Assembly (NCBI RefSeq): GCF_902859705.1
Contig: NZ_CADIJO010000020.1
Location: 37,756-101,755, forward strand
Reading direction: 5' to 3'
Origin: Achromobacter deleyi
Lineage (GTDB): Bacteria; Pseudomonadota; Gammaproteobacteria; Burkholderiales; Burkholderiaceae_B
Length of the DNA stretch: 64,000 bases
Shown here: in pieces, positions 28,816 to 37,745 of the stretch
Layout of the letters: each line of letters starts with the position of its first letter
Numbering within the stretch: position 1 is the stretch's first letter
Position numbers and translations under genes: made by a program
Notes under the pieces: generated by a model
The model's database searches: none
The model's input: the letters and a program-made list of their open reading frames with translations, nothing else
What the model was told of the DNA's origin: nothing

Positions 28816-28938
28816 TCAAACGAAGTTGGAGACGATGACCGTCGCGACTACCCCGAGGATGGCCAGCACGAACAGGCCCTGCAACAGGCTCAGGCCCGAT
28901 TCGGATTGCTGGGGATCGACGGATCTACGCAGACTCAT
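28816..28938 (-). CDS. Predicted 40-residue single-helix membrane micro-protein
   Basis: Short frame starting at ATG 28938 after a good AAGGAA ribosome site and overlapping the end of terC by 14 bases; it ends 9 bases before hemC. Residues 1-14 are polar and charged (MSLRRSVDPQQSES). Residues 15-40 are one hydrophobic helix beginning GLSLLQGLFVLAILGV, reminiscent of a prepilin N-terminus but lacking the Glu5 and any body. Possible small membrane protein linked to TerC or to the hem operon. Function unknown; position and RBS support translation. Confidence 0.55.
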   Translation of the reverse strand: MSLRRSVDPQQSESGLSLLQGLFVLAILGVVATVIVSNFV

Positions 28939-29644
28939 GTGCTGATTCCTTGGAAGCGGTTTTGCGGCTTGCCAGCCACCGTCCAAGGACAACAACGAGC
29001 AAGGCGCCGATAATTTCAGCAGCGATTTTAACCGTAGTGGGCTGAACGCCGAATTGACGTTCGACAACCACATCGGTAATAAGCATGCCGCCCGCGATCC
29101 AGCCCAGCAGCGCCGCGCCAAACGTAACAACCAGCGGGTACTTGTCGATCAGCTTCAGGACCAGCGTGCTGCCCCAGATGATGATGGGCACGCTGACGAC
29201 CAGGCCGAAGATCACCAGGCCGATCTGGTGATCGGCGTGGGCGTTCTGGGCGGCGCCGGCAATGGCGATGACGTTGTCCAGGCTCATCACGAAGTCAGCA
29301 ATGATGATGGTCTTGATGGCGGCAACGATGGATGTCCCGCCCTTGACGTTCCCGTGCGCGTCGTCCTCGGGGACCAGCAGCTTGACGCCGATCCACACCA
29401 GCAACAGGCCGCCCACGACCTTCAGGAACGGAATCGACAGCAGGGTCAGTGCGAAGGCGATCAGCACGACGCGCAGGATGATGGCGCCGGCGGTGCCCCA
29501 CAGGATGCCCTGCATGCGTTGCTTGGGCTCCAGGTTGCGGCAGGCCAGCGCGATGACCACCGCGTTGTCGCCGCCGAGCAGGATGTCGATAAGGATGATC
29601 TGGAATACCGCTGCCCAACTCAGCGTCTGGAAAAACTCAAGCAA
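28925..29644 (-). CDS. TerC-family integral membrane protein (copy 1)
   Basis: A 239-residue multi-pass membrane protein. TTG at 29644 (LEFFQTLSWAAVFQ) follows a G-rich ribosome site and gives the usual TerC N-terminus; an upstream ATG would add 29 unrelated residues. Paired acidic motifs ILLGGDNAVVIALA and VMSLDNVIAIAG are the metal-site signatures of TerC proteins. Several relatives export manganese or metallate secreted enzymes. It lies just downstream of a second paralogue. Confidence 0.88.
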   Translation of the reverse strand: MLEFFQTLSWAAVFQIILIDILLGGDNAVVIALACRNLEPKQRMQGILWGTAGAIILRVVLIAFALTLLSIPFLKVVGGLLLVWIGVKLLVPEDDAHGNVKGGTSIVAAIKTIIIADFVMSLDNVIAIAGAAQNAHADHQIGLVIFGLVVSVPIIIWGSTLVLKLIDKYPLVVTFGAALLGWIAGGMLITDVVVERQFGVQPTTVKIAAEIIGALLVVVLGRWLASRKTASKESAHESA

Positions 29645-29669
29645 TTTGAACCCCCGAAGGCATTTATCA

Positions 29670-29695
29670 AAAGAAAAGCCGGCCCCGTGCCGGCC
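29670..29695 (-). terminator. Terminator between the two terC genes
   Basis: On the minus strand GCCGGC / GCCGGC with a short loop followed by TTTTCTTTT. A second GC stem lies just upstream at 29698-29722 (cccgccgcg / cgcggcggg). It separates the second paralogue from copy 1 or allows partial read-through. Confidence 0.75.
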
Positions 29696-29757
29696 GACCC
29701 GCCGCGTTGTGCACGCGGCGGGCCTATTCAAAACAACTTATTATTGTAGTTCAGCTT

Positions 29758-30456
29758 TCAGTCAGCTTTCTGGCGAATCAGCAAAACTTTACCGATTGCC
29801 AGGACCAGCACCGCGCCCAGTACCCCGGTCAGGAGTCCGAAGCTGTGCTGCGTCATGCCCAATGCCGCGTCGATGCGCGCCACCGGTTCTTGCAGGGCCG
29901 GATCACCCACCAGCAGTTCGCCGGCAATGAAGCCCAACAGCGCCGCCCCCACCCACACGATGAGCGGGAAGCGTTCGATGACCTTGAGCAGCAGCGTGCT
30001 GCCAAAAATCACCAGCGGAATACTGATCGCCAGACCCAGCACCAGCAGGGTCGTGTCGCCCATCGCCGCGGCGGCAACCGCCACCACGTTGTCCAGGCTC
30101 ATGACCAGGTCGGCAATCATGATAGTGCGGATTGCGGTCATCAGGTTGCCATGGGTCTTGCCGTCGCCCTCTTCTTCGCCTTCGGGCAGCAGCAGCGTCA
30201 CGCCGATGTACACCAGCAGCAGCGCGCCGATGAGCTTGAGCCACGGCAGCATCAGCAGCTTGGCGGCGACCAGCGTCAGCACGATACGCATGATGATCGC
30301 GGCGGCCGAGCCGATCACGATCGCTTTCTTTTGCTGCGCCGGGGGCAGCGAACGTGCGGCCAGCGCAATGACCACGGCGTTATCGCCCGACAGCAGAATG
30401 TTGACCCAAATGATCTGGAGCAACGCTAACCAGAATGCCGCTGAACTGAGTTCCAT
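29758..30456 (-). CDS. TerC-family integral membrane protein (copy 2, YjbE-like)
   Basis: A 232-residue TerC paralogue starting MELSSAAFWLALLQIIWVNI. It carries the same duplicated metal motifs, ILLSGDNAVVIALA and VMSLDNVVAVAA, with about seven predicted helices and an acidic cytosolic loop (LLPEGEEEGDGK). Family members act in manganese efflux. Transcribed before copy 1 on the minus strand; the two share the membrane core but differ in loops and C-terminus. Confidence 0.88.
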   Translation of the reverse strand: MELSSAAFWLALLQIIWVNILLSGDNAVVIALAARSLPPAQQKKAIVIGSAAAIIMRIVLTLVAAKLLMLPWLKLIGALLLVYIGVTLLLPEGEEEGDGKTHGNLMTAIRTIMIADLVMSLDNVVAVAAAAMGDTTLLVLGLAISIPLVIFGSTLLLKVIERFPLIVWVGAALLGFIAGELLVGDPALQEPVARIDAALGMTQHSFGLLTGVLGAVLVLAIGKVLLIRQKAD

Positions 30457-30673
30457 ACCTCTCTTTCCTAGGACGTGATCCCCCTAGGACAAACCAAATG
30501 AATGGGTGAAAAAGACAAAAAGACGTACTGACCGTCTTGGTGCGAGCCCGACGGCATTCTTGCTGGGTACGTGCGGAATTTCTTTCATTATAGTTTCGTT
30601 CAGCTTTCCGTATGTTTCACCGGCCGCATCATGGACACGGGGTTTCCCTAGGAAACACCGCAAAACGAACGAA
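30457..30673. other. Upstream region of terC copy 2
   Basis: A gene-free stretch between the terC promoter side and the sucD terminator. It contains three CCTAGG hexamers (30467, 30483, 30647), the last within gtttccctaggaaac. I looked for the yybP-ykoY manganese riboswitch core and did not find it. Nothing else recognisable. Confidence 0.4.
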
Positions 30674-30701
30674 AAAAAGGCCCGCCAAGGCGGGCCTTTT
30701 T
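30674..30701 (-). terminator. Terminator after sucCD
   Basis: Hairpin aaaaaggcccgcc / ggcgggccttttt with a 2-base loop, 16 bases past the sucD stop on the minus strand. Nearly symmetric. Confidence 0.92.
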
Positions 30702-30716
30702 GCCATGCAACCGACT

Positions 30717-31598
30717 TTACAGCACCGACTTGAGCAGCTTGCCCATTTCGGAGGGGTTGCGCGTCGTGCGGATACCGCAAGCTTCCATGACTTCCAGCTT
30801 GGCGTCGGCCGTGTCGGCGCCACCGGAGATCAGGGCGCCAGCGTGGCCCATGCGCTTTCCGGGAGGGGCGGTGACACCAGCGATGAAGCCGACGACCGGC
30901 TTCTTCATGTTGTCCTTGGCCCACTCAGCGGCGTTGACTTCGTCCGGACCGCCGATTTCGCCGATCATGATGACGGCGTCGGTGTCGGGATCGTCATTGA
31001 ACATGCGCAGGACGTCGACGTGCTTCAGGCCGTTGATGGGGTCACCACCGATGCCGACGGCGCTGGATTGACCCAGGCCCAGCTCGGTGACTTGCGCCAC
31101 GGCTTCGTACGTCAGGGTGCCCGAACGGCTGACGATGCCGATGCGGCCCTTGCGGTGGATGTGACCGGGCATGATGCCGATCTTGATTTCGTCGGGGGTG
31201 ATCAGGCCGGGGCAGTTCGGGCCCAGCAGCAGCGTCTTGCTGCCCTTGGCCTTCATGCGGTTCTTGACTTCCAGCATGTCACGGACGGGGATGCCTTCGG
31301 TGATGCAGATCACCAGATCCAGTTCGGCCTCGACGGCTTCCCAGATGGCGGCGGCGGCGCCGGCCGGCGGCACGTAGATGACGGACACGGTCGCGCCGGT
31401 GTCGGCCTTGGCGTCTTTCACCGAAGCGAAAATCGGCACGCCTTCGAAGTCTTCACCCGCCTTCTTGGGGTTCACGCCGGCCACGAAAGCGGCCTTGCCA
31501 TTGGCGTACTCACGGCACATACGGGTGTGGAACTGGCCCGTCTTGCCCGTGATGCCCTGGGTGATGACCTTGGTGTCCTTGTTGATCAGAATCGACAT
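30717..31598 (-). CDS. sucD: Succinyl-CoA synthetase alpha subunit
   Basis: ADP/GDP-forming succinate-CoA ligase alpha chain (293 residues) of the TCA cycle. CoA-binding segment [14 protein letters not shown], and the phosphorylated-histidine region [14 protein letters not shown] near the C-terminus. It follows sucC by 22 bases and ends at a terminator. Confidence 0.98.
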   Translation of the reverse strand: MSILINKDTKVITQGITGKTGQFHTRMCREYANGKAAFVAGVNPKKAGEDFEGVPIFASVKDAKADTGATVSVIYVPPAGAAAAIWEAVEAELDLVICITEGIPVRDMLEVKNRMKAKGSKTLLLGPNCPGLITPDEIKIGIMPGHIHRKGRIGIVSRSGTLTYEAVAQVTELGLGQSSAVGIGGDPINGLKHVDVLRMFNDDPDTDAVIMIGEIGGPDEVNAAEWAKDNMKKPVVGFIAGVTAPPGKRMGHAGALISGGADTADAKLEVMEACGIRTTRNPSEMGKLLKSVL

Positions 31599-31620
31599 TT
31601 GTGAATCCTTGGGTTTTTCT

Positions 31621-32781
<1,161 letters not shown>

Positions 32782-32791
32782 GTGTTACCTG

Positions 32792-33394
32792 TCAGGACGT
32801 ATGAGAAAGAGAAGGTGAATCGGAGGTCGAATCGGCCGATGCCTCAGCGCTGCCCCCGGTGTACCACTTGGGATAGTGCTCAGCCACCACCGGGCCGCCG
32901 GTGCTCAGGGCATGGCAGCCGTCCAGTTGGAATGGACGCCGGTTCGGGTTGCTTTCCTGCCGCCGGCGGTTGGCCATGGTCTGGACCGCCGCGGTGGGAA
33001 GCACCTGCGACAGCTCGGTCATGTGCGTACAGCCTTCGACATGGCCGAACCGTTCCTTGACCTGGCGGCGGAACCCCTTGAGCAGGTTCATGCCGATCAG
33101 GTCTTGGTAGGCGGATTCGATGGCCATGCAATGCTCGCCATAGGGAGCGGCATCATAGACGGCCTGCGCGGCGACGATGGTGAAATCGCCGTCGATGGTA
33201 ATGCGCAGGTGCATATGGTGGATGGGTTGCCCCGCCTTGAACATTTCGCCGTCGCGCTTGGGAAAATCGTACGCCTTGACGTCGATGAGCTCGGCTTCCA
33301 GGTCCCAATTGCCGTCATCGCGCGCATACGACTGCACACGTATCGAACGCGTGTGCAGCGGCTGGCGAGGACAATCCGGCGGTGGCAAGGGCAT
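32792..33394 (-). CDS. DUF2889 domain protein
   Basis: A protein of about 200 residues from ATG 33394 (MPLPPPDCPRQPLHTR). It has a domain pattern typical of DUF2889: DDGNWDLEAELIDVKAYDF, then IHHMHLRITIDGDFTI, and GCTHMTEL toward the end. Function unknown; homologues often sit in Burkholderiales next to sucCD or phenolic-catabolism genes. The start is uncertain because no strong ribosome site is seen; an in-frame ATG exists at 33484. It is first in a DUF2889-sucC-sucD unit. Confidence 0.75.
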   Translation of the reverse strand: MPLPPPDCPRQPLHTRSIRVQSYARDDGNWDLEAELIDVKAYDFPKRDGEMFKAGQPIHHMHLRITIDGDFTIVAAQAVYDAAPYGEHCMAIESAYQDLIGMNLLKGFRRQVKERFGHVEGCTHMTELSQVLPTAAVQTMANRRRQESNPNRRPFQLDGCHALSTGGPVVAEHYPKWYTGGSAEASADSTSDSPSLSHTS

Positions 33395-33539
33395 GCTTGG
33401 GGCCTGCGGGGCGAAAAGGGCCGGGCAAAGAATGGTGCGCGGCAACAAAACCTTCAAAGTATAGCGCAGCCCGCCCTGCCCCAACCGTCTTGATGCGCGC
33501 CGCGCGGCCCTGGCGCCGGCCCCGCGGCCGCCAGGCGCA

Positions 33540-36500
33540 TCAGCGCCGCGTCCACGGGGTGGCCGGACTGCCCATCCAGGCCTGGCCGGCGGGAATGCTT
33601 TCGCCCTTGAGCACCAGCGTCAGCGGCCCCAGGCGGGCGCCCTCTTCGACCCGGGTGTCGTACAGGATCGTGGTGCGCGGGCCGACATTGACGCCGTTGC
33701 CAATGCGAACCGGCCCGATTTTCATGACCCGGTCTTCGAACAGGTGAGTCTGCGGCCCCGACCAGGCGTGCAGCACGGCATCGTCCCCAATAAACACGCA
33801 GTCGTACTCGGTGACGTCGGTCGTGTCCATGAACACTCGCTTGCCGATCTTGGCGCCCATGCAGCGCAGCGCCAGCGGCAGCCAGGGCGTGGCCCGCAGG
33901 AAATTGAAGAAGTTGGGCACCGCGATGGACTCGTACAGGCTGGTGACGGCTTCGCTCTTCCAGACGAACGGCGTCCACATCGGCTCGGCGCGCGGCCGGT
34001 AGCGGCCGATCAGCAGCCATTTGAGCAGCACCAGGAACAGGAAGGTGCCCACGCCATACAGCACGCCGGCCAGCATCAGCTCATCGAAGGCAGCCAGGAA
34101 GCCGTCGCGCACGGCGATGGGGATGACCTTCATGACCGTCAGGTAGCCCACGGCGATGACCACGGCCAGCGGCAGGATCATGCGCATGCCCTCGACCGCG
34201 CCGCGCGCCACCTTGCGGCCCAGGCTGGGGCGGAAGGTCAGGTGCTCGGGAAAGCCGGCCGTCTGCTCGCGCGCCGGCAGCGCCAGCGGCGGATTGCCCA
34301 GCCAGGTCTGGCCGCTGGCCATGCGGGCGTTGGCGGGGGCGCGGCTCTGCACGCCGATGAGCACATCGTCGGGCAGCACCGAGCCGTCCGGCACGTAGGC
34401 GCCGTTGCCGACGAAGCTGCGGTTGCCGATGACGGTGGGCCGCATGGTCATCCAGCCACGGTCGATTTCCTCGTCGCCCAGCATCACGCCGTCGGCGATG
34501 AAGCTGTCGCGGCCCAGGGTCAGCATGTCGGGCACGATGCCCATCGCGGTGGAAATCTCGGTGCCCCGCCCGACCTTGGCGCCCAGCAGCCGGTACCAGG
34601 TGCCGGCGTAGATGGAGGCATACAGGCCGTGCAGCACGCTCAGGCTGGATTCCTGGATCTGGTTGGTCAGCCAGCGCCGCAGGTAGATCTGGCCGTAGAC
34701 GGGCCAACGCCCGCCCGTCAGGCGCGGCAGCAACGCCCAGCGCAGCATGGCCGAGACCAGCACGGTCAGGAACAGCAGCAAGGCGCTGGCGGGCAAGGCC
34801 AGCAACAGATAGGCCAGGAACGCGTTGGGCCACCAGACACGCGAGCCCATCAGGTCGAGCCAGCGCGCGTCGATCCAGTCGATCAAGACGAAGCTGGGGA
34901 ACACCGGCATGAAGAACAGCGCGGCGATCAGCGTGCCGCCGCCGGCATAGGCCAGCACGTCCAGCCGGGCCCAACGGCCTTCGCGCACCGGACGCGGCGG
35001 CAGTTCGGGGGCACGGGCCTGCGGATCGTGGCGGGCCGGCGCGCCGGTCCAGATCTGGCCGGCGGGAATGCGCGAACCGGCCGGCAGGGACGACAGGCCT
35101 TCCAGGCGGGCGCCGTCTTCCATCGTGACGTTGCCCTGCACCACCGCATACGAGCCGATATAGGCGTTGTCGGCCAGGACGATCGGGGCGACTTCCCAGT
35201 GCGCGCCGCGCACTTCGAAGTTTTCCAGGTTGACCGCCGCGCCGATGCTGGCGCCGTCGCCCACGGTCAGCAGGTCGGGCGCACGCACGGAAATGCGGCT
35301 GATGGCGGTGTCGCGGCCGATGCGCGCGCCCAGCGCCCGCAGGTACCAGGCCTGCAGCGGCGACCCGGCCAGCAGATGCGCGGGCGGGATGTCCAGCACG
35401 CGGTCGACCAGCCACCAGCGGTAGAAGGTCCAGCCATACAGCGGATAGCGGCCCGGCTTGAGCCGGCCCAGGATGCCCCACTTGCACACCACCGCCACGC
35501 CGAAGCTGAGCAGGTTGCAGGCCAGGTAGCTGGCAATGGACAGCGCCACGGCGCCCCAGACCGAATCGCCTTCGTCGCCGGTGAAGTAGTGATAGGTGAA
35601 GAACGGCGTCAGCCAGATCAGCATGCGCACGCCGATCAAGAGCGGCAGCACGGCCAACTGCGCCAGGCCGCAGGCCCAGCGGCGCCATTCGGGCGCACGC
35701 TCTGGCGCTACGCCCTCGCCTGTGGCGCCAGCCTCGGTCGGCACCACCGCCGCCTCGTCCGCCAGCGTGTCCAGCCGGGCCGCCAGCGCCCCCAGCACCG
35801 AATGCTGGTAGAGCTCGTGCATGGTCAGCGCGGAGAATTGCGGATGCTTGCGCAGCGACGACACCAGCCGCGCGGCCAGCAGCGAATGGCCGCCCAGGTC
35901 GCGGAAGAAGTCGCTGGCCAGGCGCAACGGCTGGCCCGGAAACAGCGGCCGCAATGCCTCGAACAGCGCGTGTTCGCCGGCCGATGCCGGGATGTCGTCT
36001 TCGCCGCTGGGTTCGGAAGCCGTGGCCAGTTCGCGCGCCTTGAGCGCCTTGCGGTCGATCTTGCCCGAGGTCAGCCGCGGCACCTCGGCCACCAGCTCGA
36101 AGCGGGCGGGAATCATGTAGGCCGGCAACTCGGCAGCCAGCGCCGCGCGCAGCGCGTGGGGGTCGAGCCGGGCGTCGCCCTCGGGCGTCAGGAATGCCAC
36201 CAGCTGGTCGATGCCGGCCAGATCGCGCAGCACCACGGCGGCGGCGCCCACACCAGCCTGGCGGTACAGGGCCGCCTCGATCTCGCCCAGTTCGACCCGA
36301 AAGCCGCGCACCTTGACCTGGTCGTCGCTGCGGCCTAGGCACTGGATCTGGCCGTTTTCGTCGATGCGGGCCAGGTCGCCGCTGCGGTACATGCGGGTGT
36401 CGTGCTCGCCCGTGGGGCGCGGGTTGGCCAGGAACTTCTCGGCCGTCAGTTCGGGGCGCCCCAGATAGCCGCCGGCTACGCCGGGGCCGGTGATACAGAG

Positions 36501-37523
36501 TTCGCCGGTCTGCCCTTGCGGCAGCACCGCGCCGTCTTCACCGCGGATCAGCATGCCGTAGTTGGGCAGCGGCGTGCCGATGGTGACCGGTTGTCCGGGC
36601 AGCAGTTCGGCCAGGCTGGCCGACACGGTGGTTTCGGTGGGGCCGTAGGTATTAAATAGGCGGCGGCCCGGCGTGGCCCAGCGCTGCACCAGGAATTCCG
36701 GGCACATCTCGCCGCCCAGGTTGACGATGCGCAGGCCCGGCACGTCGCGGCCGAACAGCGCCAGCAGCGTGGGCACCGCATGCAGCACCGTCACGCCTTC
36801 GCGCACCAGGGCCTCGGGCAGCGCTTCGGGATCGGTGGTCAGCATCTTGGGGGCCACCCAGAGGGTCGCGCCGACCAGGTAGCTGATCCAGATTTCCTCG
36901 AACGACATATCGAAGGCGACCGAAAAGCCCTGGTACACCTTGTCGCCCAGGCGCACGCCCAGCACTTCGTTTTCGCTGCGCAGGAAGTGGCAGATGCTGG
37001 CCTGGCTGATGGGCACGCCCTTGGGCTTGCCGGTAGACCCCGAGGTGTAGATGACGTAGGCCGGGTGCTCGGGCAGCAGCCCCGCGCGCCGGCGCAGTGA
37101 CCCCTCGACCGGCTCGGACAACTGCCAGGTGGTCCAAGTCAGCATGCCGTCCAGCCGCACGTCGCCACCGGCGATCAGGCCGCGCGAACCCGCGTCCTGC
37201 AGGCAGACCAGCATGCGGTCGGCGGGCGTATCGGATTCGAACGGCAGCCAGGCGGCGCCCGCCTTGGCGATGGCCGCCTGCATGACCAGCAGGTCATCGC
37301 CGCGCGGCAGGCACAGGCCGACGATGTCGCCGGGCCGCACGCCCGCCTCGATCAGGTGGTGCGCAGCCAGGTCGGCCCGACGCCCCAGCGTGTCGTAGGT
37401 CAGTGATTGATCCAGCCATTGGATGGCGACAGCGGCGGGATGCCGCAGGATCGTGGCTTCCAGAATATCGGGCAACGTTTCCGCGGCAAGCAGATCCGGC
37501 CGATAAGGGCCTTGGAGAATCAT
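33540..37523 (-). CDS. Pls/PosA-type single-module NRPS with membrane and left-handed beta-helix C-terminus
   Basis: A 1327-residue stand-alone synthetase. Residues about 1-500 are an adenylation domain: YTSGSTGKPKG (A3), NTYGPTETTV (A5), YRSGDLARID (A7), and A10 lysine 488. Residues about 515-585 are a carrier domain with DLGGHSLLAAR, phosphopantetheine Ser547. No condensation or thioesterase domain follows. The rest has three blocks, each two or so membrane helices plus hexapeptide-repeat beta-helix (about 735-830, 970-1070, 1215-1327). This is the architecture of epsilon-poly-L-lysine synthetase and relatives, which join one amino acid into short homopolymers. Hand-extracted pocket residues: D205 M206 E209 H248 V267 L269 T292 V300 S301 K488. 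ATG 37523 chosen over an upstream frame extension. Confidence 0.9.
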   Translation of the reverse strand: MILQGPYRPDLLAAETLPDILEATILRHPAAVAIQWLDQSLTYDTLGRRADLAAHHLIEAGVRPGDIVGLCLPRGDDLLVMQAAIAKAGAAWLPFESDTPADRMLVCLQDAGSRGLIAGGDVRLDGMLTWTTWQLSEPVEGSLRRRAGLLPEHPAYVIYTSGSTGKPKGVPISQASICHFLRSENEVLGVRLGDKVYQGFSVAFDMSFEEIWISYLVGATLWVAPKMLTTDPEALPEALVREGVTVLHAVPTLLALFGRDVPGLRIVNLGGEMCPEFLVQRWATPGRRLFNTYGPTETTVSASLAELLPGQPVTIGTPLPNYGMLIRGEDGAVLPQGQTGELCITGPGVAGGYLGRPELTAEKFLANPRPTGEHDTRMYRSGDLARIDENGQIQCLGRSDDQVKVRGFRVELGEIEAALYRQAGVGAAAVVLRDLAGIDQLVAFLTPEGDARLDPHALRAALAAELPAYMIPARFELVAEVPRLTSGKIDRKALKARELATASEPSGEDDIPASAGEHALFEALRPLFPGQPLRLASDFFRDLGGHSLLAARLVSSLRKHPQFSALTMHELYQHSVLGALAARLDTLADEAAVVPTEAGATGEGVAPERAPEWRRWACGLAQLAVLPLLIGVRMLIWLTPFFTYHYFTGDEGDSVWGAVALSIASYLACNLLSFGVAVVCKWGILGRLKPGRYPLYGWTFYRWWLVDRVLDIPPAHLLAGSPLQAWYLRALGARIGRDTAISRISVRAPDLLTVGDGASIGAAVNLENFEVRGAHWEVAPIVLADNAYIGSYAVVQGNVTMEDGARLEGLSSLPAGSRIPAGQIWTGAPARHDPQARAPELPPRPVREGRWARLDVLAYAGGGTLIAALFFMPVFPSFVLIDWIDARWLDLMGSRVWWPNAFLAYLLLALPASALLLFLTVLVSAMLRWALLPRLTGGRWPVYGQIYLRRWLTNQIQESSLSVLHGLYASIYAGTWYRLLGAKVGRGTEISTAMGIVPDMLTLGRDSFIADGVMLGDEEIDRGWMTMRPTVIGNRSFVGNGAYVPDGSVLPDDVLIGVQSRAPANARMASGQTWLGNPPLALPAREQTAGFPEHLTFRPSLGRKVARGAVEGMRMILPLAVVIAVGYLTVMKVIPIAVRDGFLAAFDELMLAGVLYGVGTFLFLVLLKWLLIGRYRPRAEPMWTPFVWKSEAVTSLYESIAVPNFFNFLRATPWLPLALRCMGAKIGKRVFMDTTDVTEYDCVFIGDDAVLHAWSGPQTHLFEDRVMKIGPVRIGNGVNVGPRTTILYDTRVEEGARLGPLTLVLKGESIPAGQAWMGSPATPWTRR

Positions 37524-37600
37524 AGGTACGGCAACAATCCGGTGAGTAGGATTTTTGCTTATTGACCCACAAGGCGCGGTTTCGTTCAAGCGGTGGCCCA

Positions 37601-37641
37601 AAAAAACCCCTGATTTGTGCGTGAGGTGCACAAACCAGGGG
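37601..37641 (-). terminator. Terminator after metE (minus strand)
   Basis: On the minus strand a 14-bp near-perfect stem (CCCCTGGTTTGTGC / GCACAAATCAGGGG) with 7-base loop and six T. It lies about 105 bases past the metE stop and just ahead of the NRPS gene, insulating it. Confidence 0.88.
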
Positions 37642-37745
37642 GCCGGGCTGCCGGGCCCGGCAGTCCGGGCGCGAACCTGCCCGGCAGATCAGGCCGCAGC
37701 CCGATTGGCCGCGTGCTTCTTATGAGGCGTGATTCTGCGGCGTGG

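Noticed and set aside
28925..29130. Longer 104-codon frame ending at 28816
   Set aside because: Only its last 40 codons have an RBS and plausible composition; the rest is a terC shadow.
30457..30673. Manganese (yybP-ykoY) riboswitch upstream of terC
   Set aside because: I searched the minus strand for the conserved GGGGAGUAG core and its partner and found neither.
33744..36338. 864-codon plus-strand frame opposite the NRPS
   Set aside because: Complement of A-domain and beta-helix code; composition His/Gln/Arg-rich, no domain.
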